From Rossellomorea sp. y25 (GTDB lineage: Bacteria; Bacillota; Bacilli; Bacillales; Bacillaceae_B), in NCBI RefSeq assembly GCF_038049935.1, contig NZ_CP145886.1:1302001-1366000 (forward strand): a stretch of 64,000 nt of DNA. Reading direction: 5' to 3'. Positions 24,218 through 33,589 of this stretch are shown one piece after another (positions within the stretch are counted from its first letter, which is position 1; the number at the start of each line of letters is the position of its first letter). The notes below the pieces were generated by a model. That model had not been told where the DNA came from. It did not search any database and saw only the letters and a program-made list of their open reading frames with translations. Made by a program: the position numbers and the translations under genes.

Positions 24218-25513
24218 TTATATATCCAGCAATTCTTCGATCACTTTTCCATCTGTTGCACCCAGACTAAGGCCGAGCAGGCGTGCCAGTGTCGGGCCTT
24301 CATCTACTAGGTGCATAAAAGGAATTTCAACATTTGACCGGATCCCTTTTCCGGCGGCCATGAAGGTGGTGGAGTAGTTTTCTTTTTCAGGAGAGTATCC
24401 GTGAGATCCATACGTATAACGCTTTTCCTTTACATCTTCCGGTGTGATGGTATGAATGAAGGATCCTTTAAGAGCATCTTTAAAATAAAATCCTATTCTT
24501 GCTTCAAGCATAAAGGTACAGTATCCATCGGCCCCTTTTCTTCCGGCTTCTTCACCAGTGAGTATCTCTTCAATTCCATTGGAAGGATCCATTTGCAATT
24601 GCTCCAATAGGGATTGAACTGCTGGTTTCGTTTCAGAATCCTTCACGTACACATAGGCTGATCCATCACATCCTTTGCAATATGCTTTCCAGTCGGTTAC
24701 CTTTCCCCTGGCATTCAATGTGATTAACCCATTTTCCTTGAAAAGGACGTTCACTTGAATTGCCTTTGATTCATCCAATGCACTATGATCTCCAAGAGCG
24801 ACAATGGTTGACTGTTCATAGATGCCGTTTTCCTTTAATGCCCGAATGATTTTCCCTAATCGGGCATCATGACGTTGAATGGCGGCATGTGCTTCTTCTG
24901 AAGAAAACCCATGGTAATGACGTTGTGTATCAAGATCTGTAAAGTGGACAAGCAATAGGTTGGGTTTCTTTCTGATCGTTGCAACCGTCGATTCCAGAAC
25001 GAAGTCATCAAGCTCCGGTTGATTAAGGCCATTACGGATGTGACCAAAGAGACGGTTCATGTGTAATTGATAGAGAGGACTGCCATTGAAAAGGGAAACA
25101 AGAATTTGGTTATGCCACGAGCGATTGGCGAAAATCTCCGGCATATTATAATCAATATCCCCTTTGGCTGTAACCGGCCACAGAAGAGCGGCTGTGGTCA
25201 TCCGGGCTTTCTTTGCTTCGTCATATAAGGTGGTACCCTTAATAGCCCTTCTATGCCAATACCAATCCGGAGAAACCCGGCCAGGCTGAATGAGTGTATT
25301 ATTCACTACACCGTGACGTTTAGGAAATTTACCGGTGACAATGGTGGCGTGACAAGGATAGGTCACAGAAGGGTAAATGGTTTCAACATTTTTGCAAAAG
25401 GACCCATGGGCAAGCAGTTCTTGAAAGTGAGGAAGATCCTTTAGAATGGGGTAATCCAAAGCAGATAAACAATCGAAAGATATGACAATCAGATGATCCG
25501 TAAGACGAGTCAT
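24218..25513 (-). CDS. Alkaline-phosphatase-superfamily phosphodiesterase/nucleotide pyrophosphatase
   Basis: A 431-residue enzyme of the ectonucleotide pyrophosphatase/phosphodiesterase group. The metal-binding aspartate lies in VISFDCLSALD, the catalytic nucleophile in YPSVTYPCHATIVTGKFPKRHGV, and further metal ligands in HFTDLDTQRHYHG and LGDHSALD. No signal peptide is present, so it acts in the cytoplasm. It hydrolyses a phosphodiester or pyrophosphate bond, but the physiological substrate is unknown. It lies upstream of the MFS gene with a 33-base gap. Start ATG 25513 with GGAGG-like sequence (TGGAGGCC) upstream. Confidence 0.87.
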   Translation of the reverse strand: MTRLTDHLIVISFDCLSALDYPILKDLPHFQELLAHGSFCKNVETIYPSVTYPCHATIVTGKFPKRHGVVNNTLIQPGRVSPDWYWHRRAIKGTTLYDEAKKARMTTAALLWPVTAKGDIDYNMPEIFANRSWHNQILVSLFNGSPLYQLHMNRLFGHIRNGLNQPELDDFVLESTVATIRKKPNLLLVHFTDLDTQRHYHGFSSEEAHAAIQRHDARLGKIIRALKENGIYEQSTIVALGDHSALDESKAIQVNVLFKENGLITLNARGKVTDWKAYCKGCDGSAYVYVKDSETKPAVQSLLEQLQMDPSNGIEEILTGEEAGRKGADGYCTFMLEARIGFYFKDALKGSFIHTITPEDVKEKRYTYGSHGYSPEKENYSTTFMAAGKGIRSNVEIPFMHLVDEGPTLARLLGLSLGATDGKVIEELLDI

Positions 25514-25684
25514 AATGGCCTCCAGCTTTCGCGTAGGATTGTACTATATACCTATTAATATAGCAGAACATTCAGAATAAAAATATGAAATTTCGAGTAT
25601 GCATGTTAATGAATCGTAAAGACGAAGATTTACATAAAAAAACAGAGATGGTAAAACCCTCCCTGCCCTTAGCTATACTAAAAT

Positions 25685-26476
25685 TTATATCTTCACTTTT
25701 TCCCCGATTCGACTATCCTGCTTCACATCCAGGCTACCTGAATATTCAACCGTATTGATGTCACAATTCTCCCCGATCACAACATTCTTACCGCGAACCA
25801 GTTTAGCCTTCGTGTTTTCAAGATACACCTCGTCACCTTCGATCAGATCTGAAAATAGGTAATCTTCCTTTTGGAGAAAGAAGTTGACCACTTGTTTAAT
25901 CAGTCCGTTCGAGTTATGGTGTTTCACTGCAATCGTTTCGCCACCGATTTCTTTAATGGAGGATTCGTGATTGATTTCGATTTGAATCCGGTCAGCGTTG
26001 AGGAGCCCCTCGATATGGACCGAGCCGGAAGAGGAGAAGGTTTCGACTTCACAATCCTTTTCAACTCTTAAAGAACCGCTTGCTTTAATCGATCCCCCTT
26101 GAATCTTTCCTCCAACCTTACATGAACCGCTCACCTTGAAATTTTTAAAGATGAGGTCTTTCAATACTTTGCTTGAACCACTTGTGTTCATTTCAGCAGC
26201 CATCACCGAGCCTTCATACTTGGAGCTTCCACTGGTCGTAATCGTTTCTGCTTTTGTATCACCTTTAATGGTAGAAGAACCGCTCGTTTTAATGTATCCA
26301 GCTTTTACGTCACCTGAAATCGTCCCGGAACCTGAAATTTTAAGCTCGTGGCAGTCGATGTCGCCAGCGATTTTTCCGCTTCCACTGATTTTTACTGCAT
26401 CAAATTTTCCTCCGCCGGACGTACCGGATCCACTGATCTTCAAGTCATGCAGTTCTTTCTTTTCCATAGTATTCAT
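25685..26476 (-). CDS. Bactofilin-type polymer-forming protein (YhbE/YhbF-like)
   Basis: A 263-residue protein made of repeated segments of about 17-19 residues, each beginning with a K-x-SGSG or TSGSS motif, in the N-terminal half; this gives the right-handed beta-helix of bactofilins. The central region (about 165-200) and the C-terminus (VRGKNVVIGENCDINTVEYSGSL) continue the pattern. B. subtilis BacE and BacF (YhbE, YhbF) form cytoskeletal assemblies needed for flagellar basal bodies. Here a single gene follows yhbD instead of two. GGAGGAG lies seven bases before the ATG; the 25-base gap from yhbD indicates an operon. Confidence 0.85.
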   Translation of the reverse strand: MNTMEKKELHDLKISGSGTSGGGKFDAVKISGSGKIAGDIDCHELKISGSGTISGDVKAGYIKTSGSSTIKGDTKAETITTSGSSKYEGSVMAAEMNTSGSSKVLKDLIFKNFKVSGSCKVGGKIQGGSIKASGSLRVEKDCEVETFSSSGSVHIEGLLNADRIQIEINHESSIKEIGGETIAVKHHNSNGLIKQVVNFFLQKEDYLFSDLIEGDEVYLENTKAKLVRGKNVVIGENCDINTVEYSGSLDVKQDSRIGEKVKI

Positions 26477-26501
26477 TCATTTCTCCTCCAATTAAGGGAA
26501 G

Positions 26502-27137
26502 TTAGATCCCTTTTGTATTCGTTAACGTGATTTTCAATTCTTCCATCATCTGTTGTAAATCGAATCTCAATACAGTCTGTGCTAAATGGTCAACAAGCAA
26601 TTTGGAATGTAGGGGAAGGAGCATCCATACATATTCCTCTTCTTTGCGAAGACCAACAAGTTCAAGGGAAGAATCTTTCAGTGGAGTGAACTTCTCATGA
26701 AGAAAAAGAAATAAGGTTTGCAGTTCTTCTCTTGGGACTTGTATCCTTTTCGCCTTCTCAATGATCAACATATTTAATATATCAGGAAACTCAAATCCCT
26801 TTCTTACCGGTAGAAATGCTGTGCAGAAGGATAAGGTATATTCCGACAGAATGTTATACGAAGGTAATTCATCTGCACTGATTTCAATCTTAGTTGGATT
26901 TGGTGAAAAGAAATCGGATAGTTCATCCAGTGAATAGTCATCTTTCATCTCTTTGATTGTATCGATACGTGAGAGCATTTTTTCCCTGGGAAAGAACGTT
27001 TCCTGACCAGTGAAGCTGGATTTCTTAATAAACCAACTCTCCGGAATAATGTTCTTTCGCTTCCAACGGTAAAGCTGGCCATACGAAATTCCGGTCAGTT
27101 CCAATACTTCCTTCTTAGATATAAGATCTGCCTCCAA
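26502..27137 (-). CDS. yhbD: YhbD family DNA-binding protein (DUF4004)
   Basis: A 211-residue protein with an N-terminal MerR-like helix-turn-helix: DLISKKEVLELTGISYGQLYRWKRKNIIPESWF. The remainder is a helical domain of unknown ligand. It matches B. subtilis YhbD, encoded upstream of bactofilin genes. The TTG at 27137 is chosen because AGAGGTGAT lies seven bases upstream and the resulting start MEADLISKKE fits the family; an earlier TTG would add nine residues without a ribosome site. Two direct repeats upstream (27165-27179, 27200-27214) look like its own operators, implying autoregulation. Confidence 0.8.
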   Translation of the reverse strand: MEADLISKKEVLELTGISYGQLYRWKRKNIIPESWFIKKSSFTGQETFFPREKMLSRIDTIKEMKDDYSLDELSDFFSPNPTKIEISADELPSYNILSEYTLSFCTAFLPVRKGFEFPDILNMLIIEKAKRIQVPREELQTLFLFLHEKFTPLKDSSLELVGLRKEEEYVWMLLPLHSKLLVDHLAQTVLRFDLQQMMEELKITLTNTKGI

Positions 27138-27164
27138 TGAGGGATCACCTCTTCTCTGTAACAA

Positions 27165-27214
27165 AACATTGTTACGTTACTTGATGATTAGTTTAACAGA
27201 ACAATGTTACGTTA
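27165..27214 (-). promoter_or_regulatory. Paired direct repeats upstream of yhbD, candidate operators
   Basis: AACATTGTTACGTTA (27165-27179) and AACAATGTTACGTTA (27200-27214) differ at one position and are 35 bases apart. Each contains a small palindrome (AACAWTGTT). They bracket the likely yhbD promoter, so repression by YhbD or another regulator is plausible. Confidence 0.5.
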
Positions 27215-27272
27215 GTAAAGATGAATTTGTAAAATTTTCAAAAAACATCTCACTCCAAACTATCCAATAAAT

Positions 27273-27297
27273 GTTTAATTATGAGCATCTAGGGTAC
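27273..27297 (+). promoter_or_regulatory. SigB promoter of katE
   Basis: GTTTAA (27273-27278), 13 bases, GGGTAC (27292-27297): a match to the SigB consensus GTTTAA-N13-15-GGGTAT with one change. It sits about 60 bases before the katE start, as expected for a general-stress catalase. Confidence 0.85.
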
Positions 27298-27356
27298 AAA
27301 ACAAACAGAAATGTTTTACATAGTAAACATTAATAACCGTTGAGAGGGATGAAAGA

Positions 27357-29408
27357 ATGGGAGACGATCGCCGTACGAAAGTGAATGAGAAAAGCAAGGA
27401 TGAACAGCTTGAACAGTATCGCGTAGAAGACGAAGGTAAGCATCTTACAACCAATCAAGGATTGAAGGTATCAGAAGATGAATTTTCCTTGAAAGCGGGA
27501 GAACGCGGACCTACCTTAATGGAGGATTTCCACTTCCGTGAGAAGATGACTCACTTTGACCATGAGCGTATACCGGAGAGGATTGTCCATGCCCGGGGTT
27601 TTGCGGCACACGGAGAGTTCGAACTCTATGATTCCATGAAAGAATATACACGAGCTAAATTTCTTCAGGACACATCAACGAAAACCCCTGTCTTTGTTCG
27701 TTTTTCCACTGTGGCGGGATCTAAGGGGTCCGCAGAAACTGTGCGTGATGCACGTGGATTTGCTACGAAATTTTATACGGAAGAAGGCAATTATGATCTT
27801 GTAGGAAACAATATTCCTGTGTTCTTTATTCAAGATGCGATTAAATTCCCGGATCTTGTTCATGCTCTTAAACCGGAACCACATAATGAAATGCCTCAAG
27901 CAGCTTCTGCCCACGATACATTCTGGGATTTTGTAGCGAATAACCAGGAGTCCGCTCACATGGTCATGTGGGCAATGTCCGATCGGGCAATTCCACGCAG
28001 TCTCCGTATGATGGAAGGATTCGGTGTCCATACATTCCGACTGGTGAACGCTTCGGGGAAGGCCCATTTTGTGAAGTTCCACTGGAAGCCTGTATTGGGA
28101 ACTCACTCTCTCGTTTGGGATGAGGCTCAGAAGATCAACGGGAAAGACCCGGATTTCCACCGCCGTGATTTGTATGAATCCATCGAAAATGGAGATTATC
28201 CAGAGTACGAGCTGGGAATTCAGCTCATTAAGGAAGAAGATGAGTTTAACTTTGACTTTGATGTTCTTGATCCTACCAAGCTATGGCCTGAAGAAGAAGT
28301 TCCTGTGAAAATCGTTGGGAAAATGACCTTGAATCGCAATGTAGACAATGTATTTGCAGAAACAGAGCAAGCGGCTTTCCATCCAGGATCCGTTGTTCCC
28401 GGAATTGATTTCTCTAATGATCCTTTACTACAAGGACGCTTATTCTCCTATACTGATACACAATTGATCCGACTCGGTGGACCTAACTTCCATGAGCTTC
28501 CGATTAACCGACCGGTGTGCCCATTCCATAATAATCAGCGTGATGGATATGGCCGTCAAACGATTAACAAGGGTCAGGTGAGCTACCATAACAACTCACT
28601 TGCTAAAAATACACCAGCCCCTGCGAGTCAGGAAGAAGGAGGCTACACTCATTACCAGGAGAAGATGGAAGGGCGTAAAGTCCGGGCAAGAAGTGAAAGC
28701 TTCAAAGATCACTTCTCACAGGCTACTCTTTTCTGGAACAGCATGAGTGAGCCCGAGAAGGAGCATATCATCCAAGCCTTCAGTTTCGAGCTTGGAAAAG
28801 TGAAGAGCAAATCGGTTCAACAGCAGGTAGTCGACATGTTTGCCAATGTAAGCCTGGATCTGGCAAAAGGCTTTGCAGAAGCGATAAGCGCGAAAGTTCC
28901 TAGCAGAGAAGGTTCAAAAGTAACCAAATCCTCTCCAGCCTTAAGCCAGGAAAATACGATCAAGAAACCTGCTACCCGTAAAGTAGGGGTCATCGTAGGA
29001 AACGGCTTTAAAGGGGAAGAGGTGAAAATGGTTCTATCGGCACTTAAAGAGGATGGCATCCAGCCGGAGATCATCAGTGACAAGCTGGGGATGAGAAAAG
29101 GGGATGACGGTACGGAGCTTGAAGTGGACCATACCTTCTTAACAGGGGAATCTGTATTGTTTGATAGCCTTTATGTAGTAGGTGGAGAGGATGTAGATAA
29201 AAAGTTCTCTCAAGATACGACCTACTTTGTCAAAGAAGCGTATTCTCACTTCAAACCGATCGGTGCTACGCATCAGGGCACCAACTGGCTGGAAGAAGCA
29301 GGTGTCAGCGGCTCAGGTGTGGTAACTGGGGAAGACATGAAGTCATTTGCGAAAGAATTCACAGTAGCCATCTCAGCACATCGTCATTGGGATCGCGAAT
29401 TAGTATAA
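27357..29408 (+). CDS. katE: Large-subunit catalase (HPII type) KatE
   Basis: A 683-residue clade-2 catalase that converts hydrogen peroxide to water and oxygen. Distal heme histidine lies in [12 protein letters not shown], the partner asparagine in [14 protein letters not shown], and the proximal tyrosine ligand in [18 protein letters not shown]. After about residue 530 comes the flavodoxin-like/DJ-1 domain typical of large catalases ([28 protein letters not shown]). B. subtilis KatE (YdbA/KatB lineage) is about the same length and is expressed from a SigB promoter, matching the site 60 bases upstream here. Start ATG has GAGAGGG upstream. Confidence 0.95.
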   Translation: MGDDRRTKVNEKSKDEQLEQYRVEDEGKHLTTNQGLKVSEDEFSLKAGERGPTLMEDFHFREKMTHFDHERIPERIVHARGFAAHGEFELYDSMKEYTRAKFLQDTSTKTPVFVRFSTVAGSKGSAETVRDARGFATKFYTEEGNYDLVGNNIPVFFIQDAIKFPDLVHALKPEPHNEMPQAASAHDTFWDFVANNQESAHMVMWAMSDRAIPRSLRMMEGFGVHTFRLVNASGKAHFVKFHWKPVLGTHSLVWDEAQKINGKDPDFHRRDLYESIENGDYPEYELGIQLIKEEDEFNFDFDVLDPTKLWPEEEVPVKIVGKMTLNRNVDNVFAETEQAAFHPGSVVPGIDFSNDPLLQGRLFSYTDTQLIRLGGPNFHELPINRPVCPFHNNQRDGYGRQTINKGQVSYHNNSLAKNTPAPASQEEGGYTHYQEKMEGRKVRARSESFKDHFSQATLFWNSMSEPEKEHIIQAFSFELGKVKSKSVQQQVVDMFANVSLDLAKGFAEAISAKVPSREGSKVTKSSPALSQENTIKKPATRKVGVIVGNGFKGEEVKMVLSALKEDGIQPEIISDKLGMRKGDDGTELEVDHTFLTGESVLFDSLYVVGGEDVDKKFSQDTTYFVKEAYSHFKPIGATHQGTNWLEEAGVSGSGVVTGEDMKSFAKEFTVAISAHRHWDRELV

Positions 29409-29456
29409 GATTTAATAGGCAGCAAGTGGAGTAATTCTCTCTCTACTAGTTGAGAA

Positions 29457-29491
29457 GTGCTAGATCTGATCATTCAGGTCTGGCATTTTTT
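29457..29491 (+). terminator. Terminator of katE
   Basis: TGC-AGA-CTGA pairs with TCAG-TCT-GCA around a four-base loop with two small mismatches, followed by TTTTTT. Confidence 0.75.
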
Positions 29492-29641
29492 ATATAATGA
29501 AAAACCAAGCCAGTGTAAGTCAATTCCCACTTTTGCATCGTCCAAGTCAATCACTTGATTCACTTCGTTGCACCTACTATACTCTGCAATCAACAGGCCA
29601 ATCAGCCACTGAAAATGAAAAAATTCCCATAAGCAAAAATC

Positions 29642-29670
29642 TTGAAAGTCAAAAAAGGTCAAAGTATACT
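29642..29670 (+). promoter_or_regulatory. clpE promoter with a CtsR operator in its spacer
   Basis: TTGAAA (29642-29647), 17-base spacer, TATACT (29665-29670). AGTCAAA-AAA-GGTCAAA at 29647-29663 fits the CtsR heptad-repeat consensus RGTCAAANANRGTCAAA exactly and fills the spacer, so CtsR blocks RNA polymerase. Confidence 0.9.
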
Positions 29671-29680
29671 ATGTTTGTAA

Positions 29681-29697
29681 GGTCAAAGAAAGTCAAA
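29681..29697 (+). promoter_or_regulatory. Second CtsR operator
   Basis: GGTCAAA-GAA-AGTCAAA is a second exact CtsR consensus match, beginning 18 bases after the first ends and lying over the transcription start. Confidence 0.9.
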
Positions 29698-29797
29698 GTC
29701 GAACTCAGCTTAAACGAATACTAAACACACTGACCTTATCCATAATACAATCTACAAAACTATTTATATAAAACACTACTGCAGGAGGTAATGTTTA

Positions 29798-31927
29798 ATG
29801 AAATGCCAAGTATGTCAACACAATCAAGCAACAGTTGAAGTGTATAAGCAAGTGAATGGTCATAAGTCCAGTATGAAGATGTGTTCAACTTGCTTTCAAA
29901 AGCAGCAAACGCCTTCTGGAATACATGGAGGATTTCCGTTTGATGAGTTGTTCAAAGGGATGAGCATGGGTGGAAACCAAAATCATGGCTTCCACAATCA
30001 GCAATCATCTCCTCAAACCCAAGGCGGAAATGGAGGAAATGGCGTTCTCGATCAGTTTGGACGCAATGTGACAGGAGCAGCCAAAGCTGGTTTGATTGAC
30101 CCGGTTATCGGAAGGGACAAAGAAGTGGATCGCGTCATTGAAATTTTAAATCGCCGTAATAAGAATAACCCTGTACTCATCGGTGAGCCCGGCGTGGGTA
30201 AAACAGCTATCGCTGAAGGGTTGGCCCTTAAAATTGTAGAAGGTGATGTACCATCCAAGTTATTAAATAAAGAAGTGTATGTAATGGATGTTGCTTCACT
30301 AACTGCCGGTACAGGGGTTCGCGGTTCTTTTGAAGAACGTTTAAAAGCCATCATCAGCGAACTTCAGAATAGAAAGAACGTGATGTTATTTATTGATGAG
30401 ATTCATCAATTAGTTGGGGCGGGTTCCGCAGAAGGCTCCATGGACGCAGGAAACATTCTAAAACCTGCTTTAGCCCGGGGTGAACTGCAAGTAATCGGGG
30501 CTACGACATTGAAGGAGTACCGCCAAATTGAAAAAGACGCAGCACTCGAGCGTCGTTTCCAGCCGGTCTTGGTCAATGAGCCGACAACTGAAGAAGCTAT
30601 TGAGATCCTTAGAGGATTAAAAGATAAATATGAAAACTATCATGGAGTCAAGTTTACAGACGAGGCCATTGAGGCTTGTGTGAAACTATCCCATCGATAT
30701 ATTCAGGATCGATTCTTACCGGATAAGGCCATTGATTTAATGGATGAAGCAGGTTCTAAAGTCAATCTGCAGTCAGAGGGTAAAGACAAGACTGCCATCC
30801 TAAAAAAATTGAACGATGTAAGAGAGAAGAAGGATCTGGCAACAAAAGAAGAGAACTATGAACAAGCTGCCATCCTTCGCGATCAAGAAGCAGAATTAGA
30901 AAGACAAATTAGTGAAGGTGGGTCAGACTCTAAAGCATTTGTAGAAAGAGAACTGATTCAGACGATCGTTGAATCGAAAACGGGTATTCCTGTTGGGAAG
31001 CTGCAAAGTGATGATCGAAAACGAATGAAAGCACTGGAAGAAAACCTGGCGGGTAAAGTAATCGGACAGGAAGAAGCAGTGAGAAAAGTAGCGAAAGCGA
31101 TCCGCCGCAGCCGTGCAGGATTGAAGGCGAAGCATCGTCCAATTGGTACTTTCCTCTTTGTAGGACCAACAGGTGTAGGTAAAACAGAATTAACGAAAAC
31201 ACTGGCAGAAGAGTTATTCGGCTCTAAAGATTCCATGCTTCGATTAGATATGAGTGAGTTTATGGAGAAACACTCAGTATCTAAACTGATCGGTTCACCT
31301 CCAGGCTATGTAGGTCATGAGGAGTCAGGTCAATTGACTGAAAAGGTAAGAAGGAACCCTTATTCAATCATTCTCCTGGATGAAATTGAGAAAGCACATC
31401 CGGATGTTCAGCATATGTTCCTGCAAATTCTTGAAGATGGACGTCTCACCGACAGTCAAGGTAGAACGGTCAGCTTTAAAGAGACTGTGATCATCATGAC
31501 AAGTAACGCAGGTGTGACGGACAAGAAGGAAGCAGTGGTCGGTTTTAACACAGGCGGCACAGATGCGATTAAAGAAACGAATATTCTGCAATCACTCGGT
31601 GCCTACTTTAAGCCGGAGTTCCTGAACCGTTTTGACAGCATCATTGAATTTGAATCTCTTGACAAAGGAGAGCTTCTTCAAATTCTTGACCTTATGCTTG
31701 ACGAGTTGAAGGTTGAACTAAAAGAGCAGGGGATTACTGTCACCATCGACGAAGATGCGAAGAGTAAACTCGTTGAACTGGGATATCATCCTGAATTCGG
31801 TGCACGCCCATTACGTCGTGTGATCCAGGAAAGAGTGGAAGATAAAATCGCTGACTTACTTCTTGATGAAGATGGCATAACCAACGTAGTCATTTCACTT
31901 GAAAACGATGAGATCATCGTCAAATAA
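29798..31927 (+). CDS. clpE: ATP-dependent Clp protease ATP-binding subunit ClpE
   Basis: A 709-residue class-I Clp/Hsp100 ATPase that unfolds and disaggregates proteins for ClpP. The N-terminal zinc finger with Cys3, Cys6, Cys29 and Cys32 defines ClpE as distinct from ClpC. Next come the first AAA+ domain (Walker A GEPGVGKT near residue 130), a UVR-like coiled segment (about 330-375) and the second AAA+ domain (Walker A GPTGVGKT near 455). B. subtilis ClpE is 699 residues and is strongly CtsR-repressed, agreeing with the two operators upstream. GGAGGTAA precedes the ATG by six bases. A terminator follows. Confidence 0.95.
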   Translation: MKCQVCQHNQATVEVYKQVNGHKSSMKMCSTCFQKQQTPSGIHGGFPFDELFKGMSMGGNQNHGFHNQQSSPQTQGGNGGNGVLDQFGRNVTGAAKAGLIDPVIGRDKEVDRVIEILNRRNKNNPVLIGEPGVGKTAIAEGLALKIVEGDVPSKLLNKEVYVMDVASLTAGTGVRGSFEERLKAIISELQNRKNVMLFIDEIHQLVGAGSAEGSMDAGNILKPALARGELQVIGATTLKEYRQIEKDAALERRFQPVLVNEPTTEEAIEILRGLKDKYENYHGVKFTDEAIEACVKLSHRYIQDRFLPDKAIDLMDEAGSKVNLQSEGKDKTAILKKLNDVREKKDLATKEENYEQAAILRDQEAELERQISEGGSDSKAFVERELIQTIVESKTGIPVGKLQSDDRKRMKALEENLAGKVIGQEEAVRKVAKAIRRSRAGLKAKHRPIGTFLFVGPTGVGKTELTKTLAEELFGSKDSMLRLDMSEFMEKHSVSKLIGSPPGYVGHEESGQLTEKVRRNPYSIILLDEIEKAHPDVQHMFLQILEDGRLTDSQGRTVSFKETVIIMTSNAGVTDKKEAVVGFNTGGTDAIKETNILQSLGAYFKPEFLNRFDSIIEFESLDKGELLQILDLMLDELKVELKEQGITVTIDEDAKSKLVELGYHPEFGARPLRRVIQERVEDKIADLLLDEDGITNVVISLENDEIIVK

Positions 31928-31930
31928 GAA

Positions 31931-31957
31931 AAGAAGCATCCTTTTGGGTGCTTCTTT
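31931..31957 (+). terminator. Terminator of clpE
   Basis: AAGAAGCATCC-TTTT-GGGTGCTTCTT with one G-T type pair, followed by TTTC. Confidence 0.85.
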
Positions 31958-31959
31958 TT

Positions 31960-32055
31960 CTATTCTTTCCTCTTCAAAAAAGTGATATAAACTGCCATAG
32001 CTAAATAAACTCCTAAAACTAAGACAATAAATACAGGGGTCGAAAAGGAAGTCAT
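31960..32055 (-). CDS. 31-residue single-pass membrane peptide
   Basis: An open frame encoding MTSFSTPVFIVLVLGVYLAMAVYITFLKRKE: short polar start, one hydrophobic helix of about 22 residues, and a positively charged tail, the layout of a small inserted membrane peptide. GAGGGTG lies five bases before the ATG, and the start is ten bases after the stop of the CBO0543-type membrane gene, suggesting one transcript. I do not recognise a family. It may assist or modulate the neighbouring membrane protein (inference). Confidence 0.6.
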   Translation of the reverse strand: MTSFSTPVFIVLVLGVYLAMAVYITFLKRKE

Positions 32056-32065
32056 AAAAACACCC

Positions 32066-32578
32066 TCACTTTAGATCTTGTAAAGACGGATGGAAAACGA
32101 GTAATAAAATCGCGATTATAGGTACGGAAATAATGATGGCAAGTAACGGTCTTTTATGGTGCAATCCTAAGATTGTAAACATGATGACATTAAAAAGTGC
32201 AGACCATCCTAAATTCCAGCCATTTTCATAAAGGAACAGTCCTTTTTTATGAAAAAGGTATTCCAATAACGTGAAGTAAGCAATCCAGCAGGCAAGATAC
32301 AGCCATTTCTTTTTTCTATATGGAAAATAACGAAGAAAGATCATGATGACGACAGGAATGATAAAAAAAGTGAAAACGAGATCAATAAACGTATGATTAA
32401 GCCAATCGACCGTCACAGCTTTATATTCCCAAAGTGTATGGTTATAAAAGAGCACGTTATAGGAGAGATTGCAAATAATATAATATTGAACCGTTGGATA
32501 ATACTCCCTCCAGCGTTTCCAATCAACAAAAAGCTTGGCGAAAATAAGATAAACAACCACTACCAGAATTAGATACAT
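32066..32578 (-). CDS. CBO0543 family membrane protein
   Basis: A 170-residue protein with about five membrane segments and many aromatic residues (WKRWREYYPTVQYYIICNLSYNVLFYN near residues 20-46). This N-terminal motif and the overall layout match the CBO0543 family found across Bacillaceae and Clostridia, of unknown function. It is followed after ten bases by the 31-residue membrane peptide gene. Start ATG 32578; the upstream ribosome site is weak (CAAGGATTG). Confidence 0.7.
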   Translation of the reverse strand: MYLILVVVVYLIFAKLFVDWKRWREYYPTVQYYIICNLSYNVLFYNHTLWEYKAVTVDWLNHTFIDLVFTFFIIPVVIMIFLRYFPYRKKKWLYLACWIAYFTLLEYLFHKKGLFLYENGWNLGWSALFNVIMFTILGLHHKRPLLAIIISVPIIAILLLVFHPSLQDLK

Positions 32579-32648
32579 ATTGAGTACAATCCTTGTTTTT
32601 GTTACTCAGTATGGACTTATCGGAGGTGGAATAGACCTTCTGAATAGA

Positions 32649-32683
32649 TAAAGTGCCTGATTCTCATTGAATCAGGCACTTTA
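32649..32683. terminator. Perfect 15-bp hairpin between two minus-strand genes
   Basis: TAAAGTGCCTGATTC and GAATCAGGCACTTTA pair perfectly around a five-base loop, just after the HAD phosphatase gene. The T-tract on the minus side is short. Confidence 0.75.
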
Positions 32684-32694
32684 ATAGGGTTGTT

Positions 32695-33438
32695 TTATTC
32701 CTTTTCTGCCAGTACTCTATCAATCGCCTGGGCAACACCATGATCTGTATGGAGGCCAGTGACCCAGTCAGCGGCTTCCTTCACGGCTTCCTGTGCGTTC
32801 CCCATCGCCACTCCGAATCCGGCTTCACGAATCATGGCTATATCATTCATACTGTCCCCGACCGCCATGACTTGATCCATGGAAAGGTCCAGCCATTTGC
32901 AGACCTTGACCAAAGCTGCGGCCTTATTGACCCCTGCAGGATTGATTTCAATATTCGTCGGCGAAGAATTGGTGATTTCCAGTGCTTCATTTTTCATCAG
33001 CTCGTCCATCATGACTTTGCGGACGTCATCATCCTGAATATCGAATCCAAACTTCAGCCAGTTATAGGTATCGATTTCCTGATCAAAAGGCTTATTCGTA
33101 TTGAATAGTCCTTGGGAAGTGGAAGACCAGAAGTATACATCATGCTCTTCTTTTAATTTCCAAAGCTGTTTCACAAGATCAAGATCAAGTGGGATACTGT
33201 CTACTAGATTGTATTCATGATCGTAAATTTCCCCGCCATTTACAGTCACCAGATAAGATGAACGGCCAAGCTCATCTGAAATATCCCGGCATGTGAAAAG
33301 GGAGCGGCCAGTACTTAATACCACATGAATCCCTTTCTCCTTCGCACGCTGAATGGCTTGTGCGTTTTCAGGAGATACTTCTCCTTCATGATTGACCAGT
33401 GTTCCATCCATATCCAGGGCAATTAATTTAATATCCAT
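32695..33438 (-). CDS. Cof-type HAD-IIB sugar-phosphate or nucleotide phosphatase
   Basis: A predicted 247-residue HAD hydrolase: motif I LIALDMDGTLVN (nucleophile Asp9, acid/base Asp11), a serine/threonine motif II in VVLSTGRS, and motif IV VGDSMNDIAMIREAG near residues 193-207. The cap between motifs II and III is of the IIB type, as in YwpJ, YkrA and related Cof proteins that dephosphorylate sugar phosphates or flavin precursors. Start ATG 33438 is preferred because MDIKLIALDMDGTL is canonical; an upstream ATG (33468) adds ten residues. Divergent from the bmrA-like gene. Confidence 0.87.
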   Translation of the reverse strand: MDIKLIALDMDGTLVNHEGEVSPENAQAIQRAKEKGIHVVLSTGRSLFTCRDISDELGRSSYLVTVNGGEIYDHEYNLVDSIPLDLDLVKQLWKLKEEHDVYFWSSTSQGLFNTNKPFDQEIDTYNWLKFGFDIQDDDVRKVMMDELMKNEALEITNSSPTNIEINPAGVNKAAALVKVCKWLDLSMDQVMAVGDSMNDIAMIREAGFGVAMGNAQEAVKEAADWVTGLHTDHGVAQAIDRVLAEKE

Positions 33439-33532
33439 TATACCTATCACGTCCTTTAATTCATTCATCTCCAGTGTAATATAATTGGAGCAAATCTTCT
33501 AGGGAGCCGACTTAGTGAAGGTATTATTTCCT

Positions 33533-33545
33533 AAGTACTGTACTT
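33533..33545 (+). promoter_or_regulatory. AAGTAC-T-GTACTT palindrome upstream of the BmrA-like gene
   Basis: A 6-1-6 perfect palindrome lies 44 bases before the exporter ATG, in the divergent region. It may bind a dimeric repressor. No named regulator site matches. Confidence 0.35.
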
Positions 33546-33589
33546 CATATTACAATAGAAAAGAGTATCTATTTGAGAGGGAGAGAACA

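Noticed and set aside
29497..29724. 75-residue plus-strand frame before clpE
   Set aside because: Overlaps the clpE promoter and both CtsR operators; no ribosome site; composition is random.
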